Source: Sphingobium wenxiniae
GTDB lineage: Bacteria > Pseudomonadota > Alphaproteobacteria > Sphingomonadales > Sphingomonadaceae
Assembly (NCBI RefSeq): GCF_007830065.1
Contig: NZ_VLKK01000002.1
Location: 1-64,000 of the forward strand
Direction: 5' to 3'
DNA length: 64,000 bases
Both the position numbers and the translations under genes were made by a program. Below the pieces are notes generated by a model, which saw only the letters and a program-made list of their open reading frames with translations, ran no database searches and had not been told where the DNA came from. Positions 17,493 to 25,696 of the stretch are shown here, piece after piece (position 1 is the first letter of the stretch; every line of letters begins with the position of its first letter).

Positions 17493-17915
17493 ATGGAGAT
17501 GGAACCCACTGCCCCGCCGCGCCCCTTGCCGGCGCTCAACGACGACAATCAGGCCTTCTGGACCGGAGGAAGCGAAGGAAAGCTGATGATCGACCGCTGC
17601 GGCGACTGCCGCGCCTATGTCCATCCGCCGACCCCCTTCTGCCCCGCCTGCGAGAGCCGCAACGTCGCCGCGGAAGCCGTGTCGGGACGCGGCAGGATCA
17701 CGACCTTCACCATCAACCACAAGCAGTGGATGCCGGGCCTGCCGGTTCCCTATGTCCTCGCCCTGGTCGAGATCGACGAAGACCCGACCGTGCGCATTCC
17801 AACCAACATCGTGGGCATCGCGCCGGAAAAGGTCGCCATCGACATGCCCGTCGAAGTCCTGTTCGAGCAGGTCGAGGAGGTGTTCGTCCCCCTTTTCCGC
17901 CCGGTGGAGGGCTGA
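17493..17915 (+). CDS. DUF35 zinc-ribbon/OB-fold acyl-CoA-associated protein
   Basis: 140 aa; ATG 17499 is an equally good start, six bases after AGGAG. A rubredoxin-like zinc ribbon with CGDCRAYVHPPTPFCPAC (~34-51) is followed by an OB-fold (~65-130). DUF35 proteins bind acyl-CoA and pair with thiolase-fold enzymes. In steroid degraders the ChsH2 DUF35 domain partners the Ltp2 retro-aldolase. The next gene, four bases away, encodes just such a thiolase-fold protein. The pair very probably forms one complex. Confidence 0.85.
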   Translation: MEMEPTAPPRPLPALNDDNQAFWTGGSEGKLMIDRCGDCRAYVHPPTPFCPACESRNVAAEAVSGRGRITTFTINHKQWMPGLPVPYVLALVEIDEDPTVRIPTNIVGIAPEKVAIDMPVEVLFEQVEEVFVPLFRPVEG

Positions 17916-17919
17916 TCCG

Positions 17920-19110
17920 ATGGCGCATTATGGTGAAAAGAAGGTCGCCGTCACGGGCGTCGGCATGTCGGACATCTCACGCAACGCGACGAAGACGCCG
18001 ATGGCGCTCACCATCGATGCCTGCATGCAAGCCATCGAGGATGCGGGCCTCAAGCGTTCCGACATTGACGGCCTCTCCTCTTATCCGGGGGCGGATAATA
18101 ATGCCTCGGGCTTCTCGCCGATCGGCGCGCCGCAATTGCAGGACGCGCTGCGCCTGAAGGTCAACTGGTTCTCGGGCGGCGGTGAAGTGCCGGGGCAGCT
18201 GGGCGCCGTGTTCAACGCCATCGGCGCCATCGCGGCGGGCTATTGCCGCCACGTCCTTGTCTTCCGCACCGTCTATGAGGCAAGCGCGCGCAAGATGTCC
18301 AAACAGGCCAACGCCCTGTTCGATGGCGGCCGCGCGCATGGGCAATTGATGAACTTCGCGCCCTATTGGGCAATGACGGCGTCGGTGCAGCAGGCGCTCT
18401 ATTTCCAGCGCTTCGCCCATGATTATGGCCTCAAGCCCGAGACGACGGGACGGATCGCGATCAACAACCGCCGTAACGCCTCGCTCAACCCGGCGGCGAT
18501 CTATCGCAAGCCGATCACGCTCGACGACTATTTTGCGTCGGAGATCATCGCCACGCCGCTGCGCTTGTTCGACTGCGACGTGCCGTGTGACGGCTCGGTC
18601 GCGGTGGTGCTCTCGCATATCGACGCCGCGCGCGATTGCCGCAACCCCATATTACGGGTGGAAGCGGTCGGCTCCGCGCAGAAGGTGCGCTATTCCTGGG
18701 ACCAGATCAGCGGCGAGGCGCTGGCGCGGCAGGCAACCATCTCCTCGTCCGCCATGATGTGGGAGCGCACCGATCTCAAGCCCTCCGACGTCGACATCGC
18801 GCAACTTTACGACGGCTTCACCTACCACACCGCCGCCTGGCTTTCCTCCGCCGGCTTCTGCAAGCCGGGCGAAGAGAATGACTTTGTAGGCGACGGCAGC
18901 CGCATCGCGCTCGAAGGCGACCTGCCGATCAACACGGGGGGCGGGCAGCTCTCGCTCGGCCGGATGCACGCTTACGGCCAGTTGCACGAGGCGGCAACGC
19001 AGCTCTGGCGCCGCGGCGGCGACCGGCAAGTGCAGAAGGATCTCACCGTCAGCATCAACACCACGGCGGGCGGGCCGCTCTCGGGCTGCATGATGCTGGT
19101 CAGGGAATAA
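17920..19110 (+). CDS. Thiolase-fold lipid-transfer-type protein, probable acyl-CoA retro-aldolase or ligase
   Basis: 396 aa from ATG 17920. It has an SCP-x/thiolase fold: NWFSGGGEVPGQLGAV at the position of the usual nucleophile loop, AQLYDGFTYHTAAWL, NTGGGQLSLGRMHAYGQ and a final GGPLSGCMML. The nucleophilic Cys of true thiolases is absent from the first loop, and the GHP/GHxxG motif is altered to GRMHAYG. These are traits of Ltp2-like proteins that cleave beta-hydroxy or tertiary acyl-CoA by retro-aldol chemistry. Cotranscription with DUF35 strengthens this reading. Confidence in the fold is high, in the reaction moderate. Confidence 0.85.
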   Translation: MAHYGEKKVAVTGVGMSDISRNATKTPMALTIDACMQAIEDAGLKRSDIDGLSSYPGADNNASGFSPIGAPQLQDALRLKVNWFSGGGEVPGQLGAVFNAIGAIAAGYCRHVLVFRTVYEASARKMSKQANALFDGGRAHGQLMNFAPYWAMTASVQQALYFQRFAHDYGLKPETTGRIAINNRRNASLNPAAIYRKPITLDDYFASEIIATPLRLFDCDVPCDGSVAVVLSHIDAARDCRNPILRVEAVGSAQKVRYSWDQISGEALARQATISSSAMMWERTDLKPSDVDIAQLYDGFTYHTAAWLSSAGFCKPGEENDFVGDGSRIALEGDLPINTGGGQLSLGRMHAYGQLHEAATQLWRRGGDRQVQKDLTVSINTTAGGPLSGCMMLVRE

Positions 19111-19133
19111 GGTGGCAAACCACAGGCGCAATC

Positions 19134-19159
19134 GCGAGGAGGCCGTCGGCCTCTCTCGC
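19134..19159. terminator. Hairpin after the thiolase-like gene
   Basis: GAGGCC-GTC-GGCCTC at 19139-19153 forms a short-loop stem, extended by GCGAG and CTCGC with one bulged base. It lies 24 bases after the thiolase-like stop and before the SDR gene. It could be a terminator or an attenuator; no U-run follows. Confidence 0.4.
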
Positions 19160-19245
19160 AGCTTCCTGGACGCGATGGCGGCATTGGACTTCGGCGACAG
19201 ACGAAATTCAGTTGTTGGTCGAATTAACGGCACATGGGAGAGGCT

Positions 19246-19989
19246 ATGTCGGATCGAATCGCCATCGTAACAGGAAGCGGGCAGGGCCTTGGCGAGGAGA
19301 TCGCCGTCGCCCTTGCCGAGCGCGGCTACAAGCTGGCGCTGTTCGGACGCACGGCCGCCAAGATCGAGCGCGTGGCCGCCCGCATCGGCGGCGGCACCCT
19401 CCCCATCGCGCTGGACCTCACCGATCCTGACGCGGTGCGCGCGGCCTTCAATCAAGTCGAGGACCGTCTCGGCGCTCTCGACGTGCTTGTGAACAATGCC
19501 GCGACCTATGTCCCTTTCCTTATCGCGGATGCGACGGACGAGCAGATCCGCACCACGATCGACGGCTCGCTCGTCTCGGCGCTCTACTGCATCCGGGAGG
19601 CAATTCGACGGATGCGGCCGCACGGCTCGGGCGACATCGTTTCGATAAGCAGCGAAAGCGTGCGCTATCCCGCCCCGTTGCTCTCGGTATATGCTGCGGC
19701 GAAGGCGGGACTCGCCAAGATACATGAGGCACTGCGCCGGGAACTGCACGACAGCGGCATCCGTCCGATGATCTTCGAAACGGGCCGGATCGACAGCAGC
19801 TCCGCAGGTGAGCACTGGCCGCCGGAAATGGTCGAGGAATTTATGCGGCGGTTCGAAACACTGGGCTATTCCGGCCCGCTGGCGCGCGATGCGGCGACCG
19901 CCAGGACGCTGGCGGCGACGATTGTGCACATGATCGAAAGTCCGCGCGATGCCGTGTTCGAGCTGGTCCAGATGCGCGCGGTGAACTAA
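19246..19989 (+). CDS. Short-chain dehydrogenase/reductase
   Basis: 247 aa from ATG 19246, which is preceded by GGGAGAGG; the ATG at 19234 is less well placed. TGSGQGLG (~10-17) is the NAD(P) glycine motif, VNNAA replaces the common NNAG, and SISSES plus YAAAKAG give the Ser-Tyr-Lys triad. It oxidises a secondary alcohol or reduces a ketone. It may be read through from the DUF35/thiolase-like pair despite the 135-base gap. Substrate is unknown. Confidence 0.88.
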   Translation: MSDRIAIVTGSGQGLGEEIAVALAERGYKLALFGRTAAKIERVAARIGGGTLPIALDLTDPDAVRAAFNQVEDRLGALDVLVNNAATYVPFLIADATDEQIRTTIDGSLVSALYCIREAIRRMRPHGSGDIVSISSESVRYPAPLLSVYAAAKAGLAKIHEALRRELHDSGIRPMIFETGRIDSSSAGEHWPPEMVEEFMRRFETLGYSGPLARDAATARTLAATIVHMIESPRDAVFELVQMRAVN

Positions 19990-20163
19990 GGCGATCGACA
20001 TTCAGGGATCGTCCTGCGCAGCCGACTGATCTGACCGATTCACGCGGAGGCGCGGAGGATAGGGTGCGCCCAAAGGCGCCGGCAAGGATCAGCGCATCGC
20101 CCCGGATGCTGCGCGCCATACCAGCCGCTGACCTCCCTCATCCTTGTCTTCGCTCGAATGTCC

Positions 20164-20916
20164 TCACGCTCTTGCCGCTGCGACATTTTCTATGCGTCCG
20201 CGCAGCGGCACGCCGCCATTGCTGAAGTCGCGCCGCTCCATCGTCAGCGCGGCCCCGGCGGCGCGTTCCGGCTGAAAGGTATAGCAGGCGCCGACCGATT
20301 GCCGCACCTTGTCGGCCGTCACGGTTCCGCCATAGTCGAAGAAGCGGCCGCCGGAGATAAATATGGTGCGGCGCAGTACCCGGGCCGTCTCCCGCTGATA
20401 GGGCGTCAGAGGCGCTTCCCATTGCTTCAACTGGCGCAGGGAAAGCCCGTGGCCGATACCGGGGGACACAATATCCGATCCGCACAGTTCCCACAGCAGT
20501 TCGGCTTCTCCATTGCGATGGAGTTCGGCGACGCGCGTGGGCTCCATCCGGTCGCTGCAAAAGGTGGAGTAGAGCGTGGGTTCCCGATCATCGGCATGGG
20601 CGGCGGCGAGCAGCGCCAGATCATGCTGGTGCGTGCAGTGCGATAGCGCGCTGTCCACCTGTGCCAGCCCCGCCAGCGGCGCGCCCCTCATCCGCTCCGC
20701 AAGGTAGAGGCCGGCGGTGGGACAGGTCGTCCAGGGCCAGCGCTCCGCGCCCGTGCGGAGGTCGAGCACGCGCGCGCCATCATGTTCGATCTCCACCCAG
20801 AAATGATGGAAATCGTCCTCCACATCGGCGCGGACCACGCCGGGGCGCGGATCGATCAGCTGGTTGCGGCGGCAACCCGGCTCGCCGCGCCGGATTTCGA
20901 AGGGTGCGATCCCCAT
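20164..20916 (-). CDS. DUF2889-like protein of unknown function
   Basis: 250 aa from ATG 20916. Visible signatures are VEDDFHHFWVEIEHDG, RWPWTTCPTAG and SHCTHQHDLALLAAAHA, which fit the DUF2889 pattern: an early acidic/His segment, a CP motif, then CTH..DL. No catalytic role is established for the family. It is the last gene of a three-gene operon with a P450 and an alpha/beta hydrolase and starts 16 bases after the hydrolase. A second, longer DUF2889-like gene lies at 35060, also beside a dehydrogenase. Genes of this kind recur next to aromatic and steroid catabolism. A hydrolase or accessory role is possible. Confidence 0.62.
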   Translation of the reverse strand: MGIAPFEIRRGEPGCRRNQLIDPRPGVVRADVEDDFHHFWVEIEHDGARVLDLRTGAERWPWTTCPTAGLYLAERMRGAPLAGLAQVDSALSHCTHQHDLALLAAAHADDREPTLYSTFCSDRMEPTRVAELHRNGEAELLWELCGSDIVSPGIGHGLSLRQLKQWEAPLTPYQRETARVLRRTIFISGGRFFDYGGTVTADKVRQSVGACYTFQPERAAGAALTMERRDFSNGGVPLRGRIENVAAARA

Positions 20917-20932
20917 CGTCAGCCCGCCGCCG

Positions 20933-21841
20933 TCACGCCCACGCCGCAAGCAATGTGCGGAGGGATGCGACGAGAGCCAGCGGCTGATCGACCATGACAT
21001 GATGATAGGCCGCCGGTATGTCGATGAAAGGCATGGTCTCCGGGGCCGTCGAGCGCATGCGCCTGTGCATCGCGCCTGCGGTCAGAAATGAATGGTCGCC
21101 CCGGATATGCGCCATCGGCACCTTCACGCCGGACAGGTCCGCCCAGGGATCTCCAATGTCGATGCCGCGCCACAGATTACGGTCGAACCGCCAGGTCCAT
21201 GAACCGTCTTCGGTCTGCTTGAGCGCCATGCGCGCCAGATAATCGGCGGCGTAGAGATTTTCGCAGGGCTGGAGCGGAGACAGGCGGAAACGGTCCAGCG
21301 CCGACGGCAGATCGGGATAGGAGCGTTGCGGACTTTGCGGCGCGGCTTCCGACATTTCCGGGCCGGGCAGCGCGCAATCGACGATGATGCCGGCGCGCAT
21401 CCGTTCGGCATGGCGCGCGGCGGCGCGCAGCACCGGCAACCCGCCGAGCGAATGGCCGATGATGGTGGGCGGCCCCGCCAGACAAGCGCCCCCCGCTTCA
21501 GCCGCCGCAAACCCTTCCCGAACGAAATTGTCGATCGAATAGCTGCTGCGCCAGCCGGACAGCCCCATGCCGCTGAAGGACAGCGCCACAACGCGATATT
21601 CGGCCGCAAACAGGGGGGTGAGGAAACTCCACCAGCCCAGATGGGCCGCATTGCCATGGAAGAAGAGAAGACCGGGTTTTCCCCGATCGCCCCAGCTGCG
21701 ATATTCGATGGGGATGCCGTCCACGTCCACGAAGCCGCTTTCGAACGGCGTGTTGACGGCCTGCGTAAACCATTCGGGCGCCGGAGGCACCGCACCGTTC
21801 AACCCGCGCAGAGGCGCCGTTGAACCACCATCATTCTTCAT
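20933..21841 (-). CDS. Alpha/beta-fold hydrolase
   Basis: 302 aa from ATG 21841, which has AAGGAG nine bases ahead; the frame is open further upstream without homology. LLFFHGNAAHLGWW supplies the HG oxyanion motif, IIGHSLGGLPVL carries the nucleophilic Ser (~130), and AYHHVMVDQP near the C-terminus the His. It probably hydrolyses an ester, lactone or C-C bond. It sits 62 bases after the P450 gene in the same operon, so it may process the oxidised product. No signal peptide is visible. Confidence 0.88.
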   Translation of the reverse strand: MKNDGGSTAPLRGLNGAVPPAPEWFTQAVNTPFESGFVDVDGIPIEYRSWGDRGKPGLLFFHGNAAHLGWWSFLTPLFAAEYRVVALSFSGMGLSGWRSSYSIDNFVREGFAAAEAGGACLAGPPTIIGHSLGGLPVLRAAARHAERMRAGIIVDCALPGPEMSEAAPQSPQRSYPDLPSALDRFRLSPLQPCENLYAADYLARMALKQTEDGSWTWRFDRNLWRGIDIGDPWADLSGVKVPMAHIRGDHSFLTAGAMHRRMRSTAPETMPFIDIPAAYHHVMVDQPLALVASLRTLLAAWA

Positions 21842-21903
21842 CCAGTCAAGCTCCTTACAATGCGAACGCCCTCCTTGAGGGCATTCGCACTCAAGGCTCC
21901 CGA

Positions 21904-23112
21904 TCAGGAAGGATCCCAGACCAATGGCAGGGAATCGACGCCAATCACATGGCCTCCATGAAATTTTGCCGGCTTGTCCGGATCGAGCCGGAACTCGGGC
22001 ATCCGCTTCAGCCATTCCTCGTATAGGATGCGAAGTTCTATACGGGCAAGATGCGATCCCGCGCAGCGGTGCGGGCCGGAATTGAAGGCGATATGCACCT
22101 TGTTCTCGCGGTCCATGTCGAATTTCAGGGGATCGGGAAACTCGCGCGCGTCCAGATCGGCCGCCGGAAGCATGATAAGCACGCGTTCCCCTGCCTTGAA
22201 CCGGACGCCGAACGCCTCATGGTCCCGCGCGATGATCCGGCCCGGCATGGTGAAGGTGTAGCGCCGCAACAGCTCTTCCATCGCATCCGTAATACGCGCG
22301 GGATTCGCGCGCAGCTCCGCCTGGAGAGCGGGGTCCTTCGCGAGATGACGCACGCCGAAGCTCATGCCGTTCATGACCGTGTCGAGCCCGGCGATAAAGA
22401 GGAGGAGGCAAAAGCTCTGCATCTCCTCGAACGTCACTTCACGCCCGTCGATCGGGGTATCGAGGAGCGTGGAGATAATGTCGTTGCGCCGTTCAATCAT
22501 CCGCGCCTGAATGATCTCCGACATCGACGCAATAACCTCTCCCGACGCACGCCCGCGCACCTGCACGTCGTTGCTGATCAGGATTTCCCCTACCCAGCGG
22601 CGATATTGCGGGAGCATGTCGAGCGGCAGGCCCATCATCTTGAGAAAGATCGAGACCGGCAGCGGCTCCGCGACCGCATGCGCGAAATCGCAATGGCCGT
22701 CGGCGCGCACCTTTTCGATCAGGTCCGCCGCGAGCGCGCGCACCTCGTCCTGGATCGCCATCATCGCCTTGGGCGAGAATACCTTGTTAAGAGGCCCGCG
22801 ATATTGGGCGTGTTCCGGCGGGTCGCTGTTGATCGGAACCTGCTTGAATTCCTGTTCCGGCGCGGGAATCCCCATTTTAGCGCTGGAAAAAGTCTCCGTA
22901 TCGCGCACGACCTGGAAAATCGCGGCATGGCCGGCGATGATCCAGTGGCCGCCATAACGGGGCGTCCAGAAGACCGGCGGGCTTTCAGCCACGATTTTCG
23001 CTATCCCTTCGTGAACATCGGGCGCATAGCGAGGATCATTGTAGAAATCGAAATCCACCACATGATCCGGATCGACATGATCCGGAATGGCGATTTGCGC
23101 CATGATGTTCAT
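21904..23112 (-). CDS. Cytochrome P450 monooxygenase
   Basis: 402 aa soluble bacterial P450. The I-helix has FIAGLDTVMNG (acid-Thr pair), the K-helix ExxR lies in EELLRRYTF, and the heme loop is FNSGPHRCAGSHLAR with the thiolate Cys. Ferredoxin and reductase partners are not encoded nearby, so electrons must come from elsewhere. ATG 23112 has GAGGACGAGGG upstream; ATG 23103 is also possible. It leads an operon with a hydrolase and a DUF2889-like protein and is divergent from a TetR gene. It likely hydroxylates a hydrophobic catabolic substrate. Confidence 0.94.
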   Translation of the reverse strand: MNIMAQIAIPDHVDPDHVVDFDFYNDPRYAPDVHEGIAKIVAESPPVFWTPRYGGHWIIAGHAAIFQVVRDTETFSSAKMGIPAPEQEFKQVPINSDPPEHAQYRGPLNKVFSPKAMMAIQDEVRALAADLIEKVRADGHCDFAHAVAEPLPVSIFLKMMGLPLDMLPQYRRWVGEILISNDVQVRGRASGEVIASMSEIIQARMIERRNDIISTLLDTPIDGREVTFEEMQSFCLLLFIAGLDTVMNGMSFGVRHLAKDPALQAELRANPARITDAMEELLRRYTFTMPGRIIARDHEAFGVRFKAGERVLIMLPAADLDAREFPDPLKFDMDRENKVHIAFNSGPHRCAGSHLARIELRILYEEWLKRMPEFRLDPDKPAKFHGGHVIGVDSLPLVWDPS

Positions 23113-23197
23113 TGCCCTCGTCCTCTCTCAAAAACGAAATCCGCCGCCAGACGACCGCCACCGCTTGCGACTGCCGATGATCTGTGGCCCCTCGATT

Positions 23198-23232
23198 GTT
23201 GCCAAGGCGATTCCGCAGGCCCTATTGGCAAC
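23198..23232. promoter_or_regulatory. Dyad in the P450/TetR divergent promoter
   Basis: GTTGCCAA at 23198-23205 and its exact reverse complement TTGGCAAC at 23225-23232 are separated by 19 bases. They lie between the divergent P450 and TetR starts, just 27 bases before the TetR ATG. This is the expected place for a TetR autoregulatory operator that also controls the P450 operon. Confidence 0.5.
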
Positions 23233-23258
23233 CGGGGATTAAACGATATGGTTCAAAT

Positions 23259-23930
23259 ATGGCGCTCCAGATAGCAAGTCAACGCAAAACTAAACCGACC
23301 AGTTCAGATTCATCGCCGCTATCAGAGAAGCGCCGGCGGCGCAGTCCCAAGCGCGATGCCATCATCGCGGCGGCGAAGGACATGTTCTTCCAGGAAGGTT
23401 ATGCAGGCGCGTCCGTGGACCGTATCACCGCGCAGGCCCGCGTATCGAAGGCGACGGTCTACAGCCATTTCCGGTCCAAGGAAGATTTGTTGATGGCCGT
23501 CGTCGAAGAGGTCGTGCGTCCCATCCGGCACGACTATCTGAGTGTCCTGGACCCTTCGACGAGGCTCTCCGATTGGCTGCTGAAACTGGCCGAGCTTCTG
23601 GCGCAGCAGGTATTGCTGCCGGACGTCACCGCGCTGGAAAGGCTGGTCATCGCGGAGGCGCTGCGCTTTCCGGAACTGGGGCGGATCTTTCAAACCATCG
23701 CCGTGGATTGCTCGTTCGAACTGCTGCTTCCCCGGCTGGAACGCGCCATCGCCGAGGGAGAGATGCGCCCCTGCGACCCGATCAGCGCCATCGGGCATTT
23801 CGCGGAAATGTGCGCCGGCTCCCTGCGGCGCAAGATGCTGTTCAACGAAGGCGCCGCGCCTGACGACACGGAAATCCGCCGGCACACGCGCGATGTCGTC
23901 GACATATTCCTCCACGGCTATGCCACCTGA
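23259..23930 (+). CDS. TetR/AcrR-family transcriptional regulator
   Basis: 223 aa. A basic N-terminal tail precedes the TetR helix-turn-helix: DAIIAAAKDMFFQEGYAGAS, then VDRITAQARVSKATVYSHF with the YxHF end. The C-terminal domain is an all-helical ligand pocket. It is divergent from the P450 gene with a 146-base shared promoter containing a dyad, so it is probably the local repressor of the P450-hydrolase-DUF2889 operon. An upstream GTG/ATG extension at 23184 lacks homology. Confidence 0.9.
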   Translation: MALQIASQRKTKPTSSDSSPLSEKRRRRSPKRDAIIAAAKDMFFQEGYAGASVDRITAQARVSKATVYSHFRSKEDLLMAVVEEVVRPIRHDYLSVLDPSTRLSDWLLKLAELLAQQVLLPDVTALERLVIAEALRFPELGRIFQTIAVDCSFELLLPRLERAIAEGEMRPCDPISAIGHFAEMCAGSLRRKMLFNEGAAPDDTEIRRHTRDVVDIFLHGYAT

Positions 23931-24160
23931 TTCCACCGCTCAGTTCGGCAGTGTCATCCCATCCCGGCATGTCGCGCCTGCGCCCGGCACGGAGATCGGC
24001 CGCCGCCCACCCCTCTCCCGTCATCCCGCCGCCGGACAGCCTTGGCGGACCATGATCAAGAGTGTGGGCTTTCGCCGTCCCGCAAGAGCAAGGGGACTGA
24101 AACGATATACAGTTTTCCATCTGCCCGTTACCTGTGCGGCAGCAAAAGGAGAGAATGTCG

Positions 24161-24781
24161 ATGCTGGATTCGCTCATCACGCAGACCCGGACAGCGCTGC
24201 TCATAAACGAGATGCAACTCGGCGTGTGCCATCCCGACCATGCGATGTTCAAGGCAATGCCCCAGGAAGCCCAGAAACGTGGAGTCACCGGGAATATCAT
24301 CGCTCTGGCCGACGCTTTCCGCGCGGCGGGGCAACCGGTCTTTCATCTGCCGTGCATTCATCGGCGCGATTTCGGCGACGTGAAACGCAATTCGCTGATC
24401 TCGGCCATGTCGCTCAAACATCGGGGCATGACGGAAGGATCGCCGGAAGCAGCCTTCATGCCGGGTCTGGAACCCAGGCCGGAAGATTATGTGAGCACGC
24501 GAAGCTCGGGCATCTTCGCTTTCCTGGGCACCGACCTGGATCTCCGCCTGCGCCGGATGGGCGTGGAGACGGTTGTCGTGACAGGCGTGTCCACTAATCT
24601 GGGCATTCCCGGCATCGTCATGGCCGCGGTCGATTTCGGCTATAACGTCGTCATCGCGGAGGACTGCACCGCCGGTTCCGATCCCGAGGTGCACGACATG
24701 ATCGTCCGGGAGCAGTTGCGGTTGCTGGGCGTCGTGACAAGCAAGGACGAGATCATCGCCGCTCTGTCCAAGCGAGGCTGA
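24161..24781 (+). CDS. Isochorismatase-like cysteine-hydrolase-fold protein with altered active site
   Basis: 206 aa from ATG 24161, nine bases after AGGAG. The fold is recognisable from TALLINEMQLGV at the N-terminus and VVTGVSTNLGIPGIVMAAVD near residue 150, ending in VVIAEDCTA. The usual catalytic Asp (DMQ) is Glu here, and the position of the nucleophilic Cys (TNxC) is occupied by Gly. Standard cysteine-hydrolase chemistry (amidase, nicotinamidase, N-carbamoylase) is therefore unlikely. EntB-type isochorismatases also lack the Cys, so hydrolysis of another bond remains possible. It stands alone between a TetR gene and a GntR gene on the opposite strand. Confidence 0.8.
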   Translation: MLDSLITQTRTALLINEMQLGVCHPDHAMFKAMPQEAQKRGVTGNIIALADAFRAAGQPVFHLPCIHRRDFGDVKRNSLISAMSLKHRGMTEGSPEAAFMPGLEPRPEDYVSTRSSGIFAFLGTDLDLRLRRMGVETVVVTGVSTNLGIPGIVMAAVDFGYNVVIAEDCTAGSDPEVHDMIVREQLRLLGVVTSKDEIIAALSKRG

Positions 24782-24809
24782 CGGTCGCCGGAAGCGTGCC
24801 GAAGACTTT

Positions 24810-25544
24810 TCAGTCCTCCGGCACGGCCGGCGGCATCGCCTGCATCCGCCGCTCCAACAGCTTGGGCGCGAGGCGCGTTCTGGAAAGATCGCCGTTCCGA
24901 CGGCAGATCTCCAGCGCTCTTGCGCGGTCGTGCACGTGAATGGCGCTCAGAATGTGGAGGCGCGCCGTCCGGCGTTGCTGCATCAGTTTCTCACGGCCTT
25001 CGAAAATCTCCTCGAAAGCCGCCATGCCGACCCGGAAAAGAACGCGGATCATCAAATCCAGGGCAGGATTGCCGCACATCCGGCAAAAAAGGTCGATGGC
25101 ACGAAGCTCATCGTCCCGAAATGCCGCAAACGGCTGCGGGCCCGCCTGCCTAGCGGTCAGTTCCCCGATCAGATGAGCCAATTCCTCGCGCAAGCCGGCA
25201 TCCGTGCATTCAGCGGCGATGCCCACCGCGTCGGCAATCGCGGAGTTCGCGGCCAGCAGCACGTCGCCAAGCGTCGTCTCGCGCGACCGCAAATAGGACG
25301 CCGCGGATGACACCACCCCTTCCATGTCGGGGTTGCGGCTGAACAACCCGCCATTCAGTCCGCGAACCGTCGCGACGATCCGCTCGGCCTCGACGAGTTG
25401 AACCGCCTGGCGGAATGTCGGCCGACTGATGCCGAAACGGGCCAGCAAATCCTTTTCGGTTCCCAGGAATTGCCCTTCGGGCACGGAAAGGGCGAGTTCC
25501 CGCAATTTATGCGCGGTCAGCCGCGTGAGATTATTATCGGTCAT
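24810..25544 (-). CDS. FadR-subfamily GntR transcriptional regulator
   Basis: 244 aa from ATG 25544. The winged helix contains LGTEKDLLARFGISRPTFRQ and the wing VRGLNGGLFSRNP; the FCD-like C-terminal domain follows. It resembles the regulator at 16659 in the GTE/SxxxLL.RFGISRPTFRQAVxLV pattern, so the two are close paralogs. It lies downstream of the Rieske-flavoprotein-OYE operon on the same strand after a 152-base gap. It may be the last gene of that unit or have its own promoter. Confidence 0.88.
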   Translation of the reverse strand: MTDNNLTRLTAHKLRELALSVPEGQFLGTEKDLLARFGISRPTFRQAVQLVEAERIVATVRGLNGGLFSRNPDMEGVVSSAASYLRSRETTLGDVLLAANSAIADAVGIAAECTDAGLREELAHLIGELTARQAGPQPFAAFRDDELRAIDLFCRMCGNPALDLMIRVLFRVGMAAFEEIFEGREKLMQQRRTARLHILSAIHVHDRARALEICRRNGDLSRTRLAPKLLERRMQAMPPAVPED

Positions 25545-25696
25545 CGCCCTGAATACAAGGCTTTGGGAGCAGCCCGTCAACTGCATGCCGGTTCAGGTGC
25601 GGCCGCGCAGTTCCCAAAGGATATCGCAGCCCCGGCAGAAGCGCGAGCGGATGTCGAAGACAGCTTATGCGCCCTTTATCCGCTCGCGCTCCTCTA

